A stretch of 64,000 bases of DNA from positions 41,007 to 105,006 of the forward strand of contig NZ_LSKQ01000074.1 of assembly GCF_001557115.1 (NCBI RefSeq). Direction: 5' to 3'. The translations under genes and the position numbers were made by a program. Positions within the stretch are counted from its first letter, which is position 1; each line of letters begins with the position of its first letter. Source of the stretch: Erythrobacter sp. CCH5-A1. GTDB taxonomy: Bacteria > Pseudomonadota > Alphaproteobacteria > Sphingomonadales > Sphingomonadaceae. This document shows, piece after piece, positions 8,323 to 17,071 of the stretch. A model generated the notes under the pieces. The model did not search any database, was not told the DNA's origin, and saw only the letters and a list, made by a program, of their open reading frames with translations.

Positions 8323-10467
8323 TCAGATCACCTCGTCGATGCTGAACGCGAAGGGCTTGCCCGCCAGCAGGCGGCCCGTGCCATACTGGAACGGCTGGCG
8401 GTTCGGATCGTCCGGCCCGGCAAAGGGCCATTGCTCCTGCCAGAAGCCATCGAGCCGCCCTGGCTGGTAGGTCGCGGGGTAATTCGGGATGTACATGCCG
8501 TAGACGTGGACGGTCTTGCCCTCGTAATCGAGCACGGTCAGCCCCTGCGCCTGGAGCGCGCGGTCCTTGCCGGCGCCGAAGAAGCCCGCGCCCTGCTGGG
8601 CGATCACCAGCGCAACAGGATCACGCAGGCGGCTGTCCTTGAGCACCGCATGGCGATCGCCCTTGTAGCTGTAAACGCCCACCTCGCGCGCTCCGCGGCT
8701 GACGATGTAGAGATCGTCGGTGCGGACCGCTCCGGCGATCGGCGTGGTGATCTGCACCGGGTTGCGACCCACCCGCCATTCGCGCACCGCAGCCGTCGGC
8801 ATGGTCGAACTGCTTGCCGGATCGATCAGCGAGCGCACGTCGTATTGCCGGATGGTGCCGTCCATCGACCCCACGGTGAGCAGCGTCGACAGATAGTTCC
8901 AGCTCCGCCCGTCCCAACCGGACAGGGTGTTGGTCCCGGTGCGGATCTGGCGCGCGAACACGGCGGTCGGCTGGACCACATCGAGCGTGCCGAGCACCGT
9001 GGGGCGCTGTTCGGGCTTGTGCGCGAAGGTGTAGGGCCACTGGTTGTCGCCGGGACCCTGATTGCTGTTGGCGGTCTCGTTCCACTTGGCCTGCGTGGTC
9101 AGGTACTGGTCGCGGTAGAAGCGCAGCAGCGGGCGCAGATCGACGATTGCGACCTTGTTTTCCGCGCGCGAGCCGACCACAGCGTAACCTGCCGAGGCGA
9201 GCAGCCTCCAGTATTCGGTCTGCGGAATGAAGGTATCGAAGGCGAGGTTGCTGCGCGCGAACCAGCGATCGCGCTCGGCCTGGGTGTCGAGCCCGCGCCC
9301 GCGCCACTCCTCGAAGCCACGGAACTTCATCGTGCCGGTCGAAAGCGTGACCGACAGCGTGTTGGGCGCCGCCATCGGCAGATCGACGAAGCCGAGGAGC
9401 TTCAGCGATCGGACATTCGGCCAGCTCTGGACGCCCCAGCCGTAGCGCCCGGTATCTTGCGGGCCGATGTTGGCCGGGTCTTCCGGGTTGACTGCGATCA
9501 CTCCCAGCTGCCCCTTGCGCGCCGCCGCATCCCACACGGTAACGAACAGGAACTCGTTCATCGCAGAAAGTGCCAGCGCGGTCGGCACCTTGCCTGCGGG
9601 CAGGCGCAGGCTAGGCTCGACGAGATTGCCGATCCCGCTGTAGGAATCGTTCCCCGTTCCCGCCGCGGCAATCAGCCCGTTCTGGAATGCAAGAAAGCCG
9701 GTCACCGAGTTCTGGATGTCCCCGCGTGCCACGGCCACGGCCGGAAGCGGTAACGTGGCATCACGGCGGCGCAGGTTGGCGACGGCAGGGGTTGTGGGTG
9801 TGGAGATGTTGTTGCGGTTCCACCAGTCGCCGTACCACGAGGCGTTCATGCGCATGCACAGCGCCTGGGTCGAACCGTCGCTGGCTCGGGTCGCCATCGC
9901 CCCGTCGAAGGCGCGCGCGTTGGCGACGCCGGCAGACAGCTCGGCAGGTGCATTGGCGTCTGGGCTGAACAGCATCTGGCCCGACCAGATCCAGCCCCCG
10001 CCCCCGCCGAAGCCATCCCCATAGCCATCCGGGGCGTCGCTCTGGATCAGCTTGTCGGAAGTCTGGCAGAACTTGTCGGCGAGCGCGCGATTGAGCCCGC
10101 CCTTCCACAGCCCGTTGGGTTCGGGCTGGTAGATGGTCGCGGTGGGCGCTGGCTCGTTGTAGTCGGTCGCGCGCGGCCCGAGGCGATAGCTGACCATTTC
10201 GGCGGTGTGGTAAGCGTTGGCGACGCGGGTGTACTCGCTCCAGTTGATCGAGCCGTCATTGTTGAGGATGAGCTCGCGCCACTGCCCGATCTGGCGCTCG
10301 CCGCCGACTATGGCGGGAGGCGCTGCGGTGGGAGTCGGTGTCGGCGTGCCGCCGGTTGCGGGCGGTGCGCCCGAGCCGTCTCCGCCGCCGCAGCCGGCGA
10401 GCAGCAGGCTCGCCGCCAGCGCAGCCGTCATGCCTTGCATTCGTGCCGCAACTGTCCCCTTCGTCAT
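8323..10467 (-). CDS. Large lipoprotein, possibly beta-propeller
   Basis: This is a 714-residue secreted lipoprotein with lipobox LLLAGC near residue 25, followed by a Gly/Pro/Thr linker. The mature part has repeated blade-like segments (VPTALALSAMNEFLFVTVWD, YAVVGSRAENKVAIVDLRPL, STLLTVGSMDGTIRQYDVRSL, AGAVRTDDLYIVSRGAREVGVYSYKG) resembling a WD40/YVTN-type beta-propeller. No enzyme motif is evident. The ATG at 10467 has an AAAGGA ribosome site. It is the first gene of the operon that also encodes the cytochrome and beta-helix lipoproteins, all three sharing a Cys-Gly-Gly-Gly start and Pro/Thr linker, so the three probably sit together on one membrane. Function unknown. Confidence 0.7.
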   Translation of the reverse strand: MTKGTVAARMQGMTAALAASLLLAGCGGGDGSGAPPATGGTPTPTPTAAPPAIVGGERQIGQWRELILNNDGSINWSEYTRVANAYHTAEMVSYRLGPRATDYNEPAPTATIYQPEPNGLWKGGLNRALADKFCQTSDKLIQSDAPDGYGDGFGGGGGWIWSGQMLFSPDANAPAELSAGVANARAFDGAMATRASDGSTQALCMRMNASWYGDWWNRNNISTPTTPAVANLRRRDATLPLPAVAVARGDIQNSVTGFLAFQNGLIAAAGTGNDSYSGIGNLVEPSLRLPAGKVPTALALSAMNEFLFVTVWDAAARKGQLGVIAVNPEDPANIGPQDTGRYGWGVQSWPNVRSLKLLGFVDLPMAAPNTLSVTLSTGTMKFRGFEEWRGRGLDTQAERDRWFARSNLAFDTFIPQTEYWRLLASAGYAVVGSRAENKVAIVDLRPLLRFYRDQYLTTQAKWNETANSNQGPGDNQWPYTFAHKPEQRPTVLGTLDVVQPTAVFARQIRTGTNTLSGWDGRSWNYLSTLLTVGSMDGTIRQYDVRSLIDPASSSTMPTAAVREWRVGRNPVQITTPIAGAVRTDDLYIVSRGAREVGVYSYKGDRHAVLKDSRLRDPVALVIAQQGAGFFGAGKDRALQAQGLTVLDYEGKTVHVYGMYIPNYPATYQPGRLDGFWQEQWPFAGPDDPNRQPFQYGTGRLLAGKPFAFSIDEVI

Positions 10468-10718
10468 GCCCCATCCTTTCGCCTAGCTGCATCGATCAGG
10501 GCGAAACTCGGAATTTCACGGATAACTTTGGGTAAACGCCGGAGTTTTTGAGCAATATTTCAAAAGGCTTATCGGAGGCCCATTAACCATCGCAATCCAG
10601 GCGAAGCGATCGCTACATAAAACTGTCGACAGCGTTGAGTGGACCGGCCAGTAACAATACTCCCGATGACGAAAGCGCTCTACCTCGTGCCAGTTCGGCC
10701 CCGTTCGGAAGGCTTTGC

Positions 10719-11999
10719 ATGCTCGAATCGCCCCTTACTTTGCCCTGCGGTGCCACCTTGCCCAACCGACTCGCGAAGGCAGCCATGACCGAAGGACTCG
10801 CCACGCCAGACGGCGTCCCGACAGCGGAGCTGGAACGACTTTACGGCCTGTGGTCCGATGGCGGGGCGGGGCTGCTCATCACCGGCAATGTGATCGTTGA
10901 CCGCGACCACCTCGAACGTCCCGGCAATGTCGTGATCGACCGCGTCCCCGACGCAGCGATGGCGACTGCACTCGCGGGCTGGGCGAGGGCTGGGACGCGC
11001 GGTGGCAACCATCTATGGGCGCAGATCAGCCACGGCGGGCGGCAGGTGCAAAAGACCGTCAACCCCGCGCCGAAGTCTGCATCGGACGTGCAACTCGCAC
11101 TTCCCGGCGGTCAGTTCGGCAAGCCGGTGCCGCTTACTCGCGACGAGATTGCCGATCTTGTCCGGCGTTGGGCGATTGCCGCCAAGGCCTGTCAGGACGC
11201 GGGCTTCACCGGCGTCCAGATCCATGCCGCGCACGGATACCTCGTCTCGCAATTCCTCAGCCCGCGCTCCAATCACCGGACCGATGACAACGGCGGGACC
11301 CTGGAAAACCGCGCGCGCTTCCTGCTCGAGATCGTCGCCGCGGTGCGCGCAGCGGTCGGCCCGGCCTTCCCGGTCGCGGTCAAGCTCAACAGCGCCGATT
11401 TCCAGAAAGGCGGCTTCGACTTCGCCGACAGCCTCGCTGTGGTCAAATGGCTGGAGGCCGCCTCGGTCGATCTGATCGAAATTTCGGGCGGGACCTACGA
11501 ACAGCCCAAGCTGCTCGGGATCGAGGGCATGGAGGCGGTGGAACACCAGAACGTCGCCCCCTCGACCGCCGCGCGCGAGGCCTACTTCGTCGATTTCGCG
11601 CAGGCCATGCAGGCCGAGGTCAGCATCCCGCTGATGGTCACCGGCGGCTTCCGTAGCCGCGCGGCGATGGTGCAGGCGATCGAGGGCGGGGCAGCGGACG
11701 TGATCGGCCTCGGCCGCCCGATGTGCGTGATGACCGACGCCCCGCGCCGCCTTATCGAAGGGCTCGCCCAGCTGCCGCGCTACGAGGACCGGCTTGAGGT
11801 GATCCCGAAATGGCTCGGCTTCCTCAAGCGGTTTCAGGTGGTCAAGGCGATCAACGGCTTTGCGGGCATGGCGTGGTATTACCAGCAGCTGTGGACGCTC
11901 GGCCAGAAAGGCCGGACCGACGAGGCGGCGGTGCCGTTCAAGACCTTCTTGGCGCTCGACAAGCGCAACAAGGCGATCCTCGCCGCGCGTGCGCGCTGA
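10719..11999 (+). CDS. NADH:flavin oxidoreductase, old yellow enzyme family
   Basis: The 426-residue protein is an FMN-binding TIM barrel. Visible family marks are the N-terminal LPNRLAKAAMTEGLA, the substrate/FMN region QISHGGRQ, the active-site segment GFTGVQIHAAHGYLVSQFLSPRSN and the late phosphate-binding block VTGGFRSRAAM...VIGLGRP. These enzymes reduce activated double bonds of enones, nitroesters or dienoyl-CoA-like substrates with NAD(P)H. No iron-sulfur or second pyridine-nucleotide domain is present, so it is a short OYE and not a full FadH. The ATG at 10719 is chosen because of GGAAGG seven bases before it; the longer frame from 10635 lacks family similarity. It is transcribed divergently from the lipoprotein operon. 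Confidence 0.88.
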   Translation: MLESPLTLPCGATLPNRLAKAAMTEGLATPDGVPTAELERLYGLWSDGGAGLLITGNVIVDRDHLERPGNVVIDRVPDAAMATALAGWARAGTRGGNHLWAQISHGGRQVQKTVNPAPKSASDVQLALPGGQFGKPVPLTRDEIADLVRRWAIAAKACQDAGFTGVQIHAAHGYLVSQFLSPRSNHRTDDNGGTLENRARFLLEIVAAVRAAVGPAFPVAVKLNSADFQKGGFDFADSLAVVKWLEAASVDLIEISGGTYEQPKLLGIEGMEAVEHQNVAPSTAAREAYFVDFAQAMQAEVSIPLMVTGGFRSRAAMVQAIEGGAADVIGLGRPMCVMTDAPRRLIEGLAQLPRYEDRLEVIPKWLGFLKRFQVVKAINGFAGMAWYYQQLWTLGQKGRTDEAAVPFKTFLALDKRNKAILAARAR

Positions 12000-12536
12000 C
12001 GTCACAGACCGGACGCGCCGAGGGGCGCCGAAAGGCGCATGGTCAGCCAATCGAACGCCAGAGTTCAGAAAGTCCATTCCGGCCATCTTCAGTCCCATGC
12101 AGTTCCTGGACATCGCCGATACCTAGCCCCTTGCCGGGAATGCCCCGCTCATCGATCGGACGGCGATCGTGCCGGCTGCCCATTCAAGGACCGGAGAGGT
12201 CGCCGCGAAACATGCGGATGCCGTTTTGCTCGTCGACATAAGCGAATTTGCCAAGGCCGAGGCTGGGGTGACGTGCTGGCCTGTTGTCGATCAATGAAGT
12301 CGGACCGCCCTTGTCGATGGCGTGCAGATATCTTGCCCCCTGTCGGCCAACTGAGCTGGTCGAGTGCGTTCCGGTACCCCGATTGTATGCCAGTCTGGCA
12401 GCCTCTGCCAAAATCGGACCTTTTGATGCTCTTGGGCTCGAACGGCTGGCCTTGGGCAGAGAGCTACGGAACCCGATTGGATGATCGGACATCGATATGG
12501 CGTATCTCTTTGCGTTGAACGCGCCATGAGCAAAGC
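12000..12536. other. Gene-poor stretch left of repeat A
   Basis: No convincing gene is seen. Short frames on both strands lack ribosome sites and family similarity. A compact GNRA hairpin (GCGCC-GAAA-GGCGC, 12025-12038) follows the oxidoreductase gene and could help end its transcript, although there is no T tract. The last part, roughly 12490-12536, already shows weak similarity to the sequence left of repeat B and may be eroded repeat. Confidence 0.5.
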
Positions 12537-12951
12537 CGTCCATTTGCCGAACTCGAGACAATAAAGGGAACCCCTGATTGTCCGCGATTGAACGTTCGTC
12601 CTGCCATTTCGTCTCCTTGGTGGATGTCGGAAACTGGGGGTACAGGAGGGGGCGTCATGCATATGACCGAGTATCTTTTCGATCCATATCAAGCGCTTAT
12701 GCGTTACCTGAAAGTCCCTCCTCCGCTACCAAGAAAATAAATCATGGAAGATAAACGATAAAAATTCAGGAAGTGGGTCTCGAACGATATCCACTTTCCG
12801 CTTTAGGTATCGCTGCTTAATTGCCGAAATAAAACGATTTTGGGGCGATTGGGTTAATTATCCCTAACCTCGAAATCCACCGTTGTTTGAATGTGCGGGG
12901 GTATTCTGGGGGTATCGCTCAACGGCTCAACTGGCTCACGATACCCCCTAA
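12537..12951 (+). repeat. Direct repeat module A
   Basis: About 415 bases resemble module B (22762-23166) along their length in the same order and orientation. Shared blocks are GTCCATTTGC, a GGGAACC-CTGATTGT-CGCGATTGAACGTTCGTC region, a tRNA-3'-end-like CCTCCTCCGCTACCA, an AT-rich ATAAACGATAAAAATTCAGG block and a closing GGTATC-rich part (GGGGGTAT twice, then GATACCCCC inverted). The closing part is also found in module C. The module has no gene of its own. It sits immediately left of the arsenic-type cluster. Confidence 0.8.
12716..12731 (+). other. Attachment-site-like tRNA 3' end in repeat A
   Basis: CCCTC-CTCCGCT-A-CCA has the layout of the 3' strand of a T arm, an acceptor strand, discriminator base and CCA. 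No matching 5' half of a tRNA occurs upstream, so it is not an intact tRNA. The same motif occurs in repeat B. Such orphan tRNA ends are typical of the integration sites left by tyrosine-recombinase islands. Confidence 0.45.
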
Positions 12952-13545
12952 CGCGCGGGGAAGCTGCATAAGCTCACGCGATGTTGTCGCTGGCTCGGGT
13001 CGGGCCTGGACTGCGCACCGGAAGCGGCCGTTTCGCGCACTTATGTTGGTCAGTGCGGCTCGCTTATGGATTGCCTGAAAGCCAACTGGTTCCCCATCCG
13101 CCGCATTGACGGGATCTGGGACAAAACTGCCAATCGGCGCTGTGTGCGGAAGTGACCAGTTCCGCCGAAACCGGCAGTTCGTTAAACAGCGCGGACGGCT
13201 GCGGTGAAATCTACAATTGGTCGGCAGCTGACCGTGCCCCACCCGAACCGTATGGCAGCCATTTGGGGATCGCATCCTAGTCCAGCATTCAGTCAGCGTG
13301 CTCGCAGCCGACATCGGTTGTTGGCTTCACGCGTCCGCTGTCGCGCCTACCTCATTACGATTGCCGGGCTCCACAGGCCATAGCACACGCGCCCGAGCTA
13401 TGGCTTGCGGCACCTAAGGATCCTTCGAAATCGTCTGACGATGCTTGGAAGTAACGATTTGCTGCGCGCGGACGAATCCCGGTCTTGCGCCGATGCGCGC
13501 GATTGCGTTCCGAGAAGTGCAAGTCATGGAGTGGTTTGGTAAATA
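12952..13545. other. Gene-poor stretch between repeat A and the arsenic-type cluster
   Basis: Nothing supportable as a gene is seen in this ~590-base stretch. The short frames have unlike codon use and no ribosome site. An integrase gene would be expected here if repeat A were an intact island end, but no recombinase motif was found. The stretch is probably decayed mobile-element DNA plus the promoter of the hydroxylase gene at 13546. Confidence 0.5.
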
Positions 13546-14511
13546 ATGGTGAGCAAGCCCGCGCCACATCAGCAATGGAACGCGCGGCGTCTCGCGGGCT
13601 TCATTGCAGGGTTCGGAGCCCTGATCATCCTTGCCGAGCTGCTGCTACGGCTGACCGGCTGGCTGCAAGGGGAGATCGGCTGGGCGCTGCTTGACCGCGA
13701 TGTGCCCGAAGAAGCGGCGCAACTTGTTGCCGCACTGGCCGGCAGCTTGCTCGCGATGACCGCGCTGGTTAGCCTGTTTGCTGTGGCCGAATGGCGGCAT
13801 CTGCGCTTTGCGCGCCTCCTCCCGCGCTATGGCGAGGGCCTGCTGTACACCGCGACCGCGCTGGTGCTCGCCAGCCTAATCCAGACGGGTGCCTTCGCTG
13901 GGCTGACGCGGCTGGGATTCGCGCCGCTGCTGCGCGCCGAGGAACTCGGCCCGGCGCTGGTGGTGCTGCCCTTCGCCTACATGATCGGCATCGGGTTCTT
14001 CGAATACTGGTTGCACCGCGCGCTGCACGGCGTGCCGCTGCTGTGGCGACTGCATGCGATCCACCATCAGATCGAAGGGCTCAATGCGGCGCGCAGCTAT
14101 TCGCACTGGGCGCAGGATGCGCTTTATTTCGCGGTAATCACAGTGCCGATCGCCCTGCTGATCGACCAGCCCCAGCCGCACGTGACGCTGGTGACGAGCT
14201 TCTACCTCGTGTCGAACTACTACATGCACAGCGACAGCCCCGGGCTTTCCTTCCCGCCGTGGCTGCGGCACGTGCTCGCCGACAACGTCTACCACCACCA
14301 CCATCACGCGCGCGCGGTAGAGCACTGGGGCCGCAATTACTGTTCGTTCTTCAGCTTCTACGACCGCCTGTTCGGCACCCAGCACATGCCCGGGGACGAG
14401 ACCTTCCCGGCGACCGGGATCGAGGGATACCGCCCGCTGTCGGGCTGGCGCGATTATCTGGTGCGCCCCTTCATGCGCGACCCGCGGGCAGGGGCCGAAC
14501 CGACCCGGTGA
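13546..14511 (+). CDS. Sterol desaturase / fatty acid hydroxylase family membrane protein
   Basis: The 321-residue integral membrane protein has about five hydrophobic helices and the His boxes of the di-iron fatty acid hydroxylase superfamily: HRALH, then HAIHHQ, then HHHHHARAVEHWGRNY. The family inserts hydroxyl groups or double bonds into lipids using oxygen. The ATG at 13546 has no strong ribosome site. It opens the block between repeats A and B, directly upstream of genes for glycosyltransferases and arsenic methylation, so a role in modifying a lipid carrier or arsenolipid is possible but unproven. An ordinary carotenoid or ornithine-lipid hydroxylase is the alternative. Confidence 0.8.
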   Translation: MVSKPAPHQQWNARRLAGFIAGFGALIILAELLLRLTGWLQGEIGWALLDRDVPEEAAQLVAALAGSLLAMTALVSLFAVAEWRHLRFARLLPRYGEGLLYTATALVLASLIQTGAFAGLTRLGFAPLLRAEELGPALVVLPFAYMIGIGFFEYWLHRALHGVPLLWRLHAIHHQIEGLNAARSYSHWAQDALYFAVITVPIALLIDQPQPHVTLVTSFYLVSNYYMHSDSPGLSFPPWLRHVLADNVYHHHHHARAVEHWGRNYCSFFSFYDRLFGTQHMPGDETFPATGIEGYRPLSGWRDYLVRPFMRDPRAGAEPTR

Positions 14512-14618
14512 TCCTGCGAAAGCGCTGCGGCCTCGCCAAGCTGTAACGGAGGACGATCCAAGCGCGAACCGCCTTCAGGGACCGGAGATCCGGTGGCTTG
14601 ATCGAAAGGAATAAGGCT

Positions 14619-14951
14619 ATGAAGCGCATGATTGTTTCTGTGGTACTTGCGGCAACGGCAGCGGTGGCGACGCCGGCACTGGCGTCGGGTTCGGGCTCGG
14701 GCGGTGGCGGCGCTGCCGTCGGCGGGTTTAACCGCTTCGAATCCGTCCTCGACGAGCAGCAGCGGCTCGAACAGCGCGGCCGTTCGCAGGTCAAGAAGCG
14801 CATCACCTGCACGGCTTGCGAATACAAGGACGGCATCACCCGCCAGAACGCCGGCGCGGTCGCGCAGGCGGTGCGCGGCGGCAGCTTCGAGTTGACCAAG
14901 AAGGACCGTGAGGCCGTGCTCTTCTTCCTGAAGCAGCGATATGGGGTGTGA
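14619..14951 (+). CDS. Small secreted protein with CxxC motif
   Basis: The 110-residue protein has a clear signal peptide (MKRMIVSVVLAATAAVATPALA) followed by a Gly/Ser-rich linker. A charged helical part carries one CTAC motif near residue 67 and a KKDREAVLFFLKQRYG C-terminus. The ATG at 14619 follows an AAAGGA ribosome site. The stop overlaps the GTG start of the glycosyltransferase gene (GTGA), indicating translational coupling. I do not recognise the family. An exported thiol pair in an arsenic-associated operon could bind metalloids or undergo redox change; that is only a suggestion. Confidence 0.72.
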   Translation: MKRMIVSVVLAATAAVATPALASGSGSGGGGAAVGGFNRFESVLDEQQRLEQRGRSQVKKRITCTACEYKDGITRQNAGAVAQAVRGGSFELTKKDREAVLFFLKQRYGV

Positions 14952-17071
14952 CGGTTAGCGCCCGGCTTGCCCTCGCCGAGCCGGGATCCCCCGGCGAGCA
15001 CCGCGGGCGCGCCTCCGACCTGCGGGCGATGGCGGCGGCCTCTGCGTGTCTCGGCACGGTCGGCACGTTGGTCTTGCTCTCGCGGCAGGTGGCGCCGCCG
15101 ATCATCGGCTATGCGGGCGCGCTTGCGGTCGGTGGCGCGCTGGTCAGCCTCCTGCTCTGGCGGCCGGTCGCTCTGACGGCGCGCACGGTGCTGCTGGTGG
15201 CGGCCGCCGCCCACATGCTCGCCCTGTTCGGGCACACCGTGTTCGAGGACGATTACTACCGCTTCCTGTGGGATGGCTGGCGGGTGCTGGAAGCAGGCAC
15301 GCCTTACGGCGTGCCGCCCGCGCAGTTCATCGATGATCCCGCGCTCCCGCCCGCATGGCAGGCGGTGCTCGAGTGGATCAATTACCCCGAGTTGCCGACG
15401 ATCTACGGCCCCGCGCTGCAAGCCGTGTTCGCCGCTCTTGCCGCCGTCGCCGGAACCGATCCGCTGGGGCTGCGCCTCGCCTTTGCCGCAGCCGCGCTGG
15501 GCCTGACCGCGCTGGTGCTGCGCCGCCACGATCCAGGCCGCGCGGCGCTGTTCGCCTGGAACCCGCTGGTGGTTGCGGAGAGCACGCTCCACCTCCACCC
15601 CGACATCCTGATGGCGCTGGCGCTGTTCGCGGGGCTGGTCGCTGGGCGGCGGCACCCGATTGCGGCGGGCGCGTTCCTCGGCCTTGCGGCAGGGATCAAG
15701 ATCGTCGCGCTTGCCGCCTGGCCGCTGCTGCTGCGCCTGAGGCCGCGTGCGCTGGCGACCGCGGTGGCGGTGCTCGGCGCGCTCTATCTGCCTTTCGCTC
15801 TGCAGGGGCAGGGTATCGGCTTCGAGACCACCGCCACCTTCGCGACCGACTGGTACTTCAACCCGCTCGCCTTCGAGCCACTGCTGTGGCTGCTGGGGCC
15901 GGGGATCGGCCGACTGGCGGCGCTGCTGCTGGCGGGGCTGCTGGTGCTGCGTCTGCACGCGCGCGCGCGCGACATCGACAGCGTGCCGCTGGCGGCGATT
16001 TTCGGTGCCATCCTGCTGTTCGCCCCTGCGGTCAACGCCTGGTACCTGCTGTGGCTGCTGCCCTTCGCGCTCGATCGGCGCGAGGTGTGGCCTTATGCGG
16101 CGAGCGCTGCCCTGCCGCTGTCCTACCTGACCGGGCTCAACCTCGAGCTTTACGAGCTTGACGGCTTTGCCCTGCACCCGCTCGCGCAGCTGGCCGAATG
16201 GGTGGTGATCGGGGTCGCGCTCGGCTTCGAACTGTGGCGACACCGCAATCGTGGCCAGCCTGCCGCCGCCGCGCCGACGCCGCTTGCCGCGCCGCACCTC
16301 GCCGTGGTGATCCCTGCCTATAACGAGGAAGCCTCGGTCGGCGCGACGGTACGCGGCATCCGCGATGCCGCTCCGCCGGGACTCGCCGCGATCTTCGTTG
16401 CCGACAATGCTTCGAGCGATGCGACCGCCGCGGTGGCGGCCGCCGCGGGCGCGCACGTGGTGCCCGCGCCCGAGCGTGGCTATGGCGCAGCCTGCCTCGC
16501 CGCGCTCGCCGCGCTCGATCCGGGCGCCAATGTGGTGCTGTTCATGGACGCCGATCTTTCGGACGTCCCCGAGGATGCCGCCGCTCTGCTCGCCCCGATC
16601 ATTGCGGAAGAGGCCGACTTGGTGATCGGTTCGCGCACCACCGGGGTGATCGAACCGGGCGCGATGACGCCGCCGCAGCGCCTCGGCAACTGGCTCGCGC
16701 CCACGCTGGTGCGGCTGATCTGGGGGGTACGCTACACTGATCTTGGCCCATTCCGCGCGATCCGCCGCGATGCACTCGATCGGCTCGCGATGGGCGACCG
16801 CGATTTCGGCTGGACAATCGAGATGCAGGTGCGTGCCGCAAAGCTCGGCCTGCGCATTGCCGAGCGCCCGGTGCGCTATCGCAAGCGGGTGGGGCAGTCG
16901 AAGATCTCGGGCACGGTGCGCGGTGTGATCGCTGCTGGCTGGAAGATCCTCTACGTCATTGCCCGCGAGGCCTTCGGCGATTTCGACCGCGCCAATGCGC
17001 GCCGCGCCGCTGCCCCTCCGCCGCGATCGCCCGCCATCCTTGCCGCCGCCACCTCCGGGAGCCGACCATGA
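14948..17071 (+). CDS. Fusion glycosyltransferase: GT-C membrane domain plus GT2 domain
   Basis: This 707-residue protein joins two enzymes. Residues about 25-430 form a multi-pass GT-C-type membrane domain (mannosyltransferase-like, with FEDDYYRFLWDGWRVLEAGTPYG as the lumenal acidic motif and LHLHPDILMALALFAGL). Residues about 440-690 form a GT2 domain with VVIPAYNEE, VADNASSD, FMDADLSD and GRD-like MGDRDFGWTIEMQ, as in dolichol-phosphate-mannose synthase. Such a pair could both charge a polyprenyl phosphate with a sugar and use it on the far side of the membrane. It starts with GTG overlapping the previous stop and ends overlapping the ATG of the DUF547 gene (ATGA), so it is firmly within the operon. 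Confidence 0.82.
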   Translation: MTVSARLALAEPGSPGEHRGRASDLRAMAAASACLGTVGTLVLLSRQVAPPIIGYAGALAVGGALVSLLLWRPVALTARTVLLVAAAAHMLALFGHTVFEDDYYRFLWDGWRVLEAGTPYGVPPAQFIDDPALPPAWQAVLEWINYPELPTIYGPALQAVFAALAAVAGTDPLGLRLAFAAAALGLTALVLRRHDPGRAALFAWNPLVVAESTLHLHPDILMALALFAGLVAGRRHPIAAGAFLGLAAGIKIVALAAWPLLLRLRPRALATAVAVLGALYLPFALQGQGIGFETTATFATDWYFNPLAFEPLLWLLGPGIGRLAALLLAGLLVLRLHARARDIDSVPLAAIFGAILLFAPAVNAWYLLWLLPFALDRREVWPYAASAALPLSYLTGLNLELYELDGFALHPLAQLAEWVVIGVALGFELWRHRNRGQPAAAAPTPLAAPHLAVVIPAYNEEASVGATVRGIRDAAPPGLAAIFVADNASSDATAAVAAAAGAHVVPAPERGYGAACLAALAALDPGANVVLFMDADLSDVPEDAAALLAPIIAEEADLVIGSRTTGVIEPGAMTPPQRLGNWLAPTLVRLIWGVRYTDLGPFRAIRRDALDRLAMGDRDFGWTIEMQVRAAKLGLRIAERPVRYRKRVGQSKISGTVRGVIAAGWKILYVIAREAFGDFDRANARRAAAPPPRSPAILAAATSGSRP

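Noticed and set aside
12184..12561. 125-residue minus-strand frame in the gene-poor stretch
   Set aside because: No ribosome site, no family, and overlaps other frames of equal quality; probably decayed DNA.
12716..12731. Intact tRNA gene
   Set aside because: Only the 3' strand of an acceptor/T-arm is present; no anticodon arm or 5' half can be folded upstream, in either repeat A or B.
14471..16456. 661-residue minus-strand frame
   Set aside because: Antisense to the fusion glycosyltransferase; very Gln/Arg-rich with no recognisable domain.
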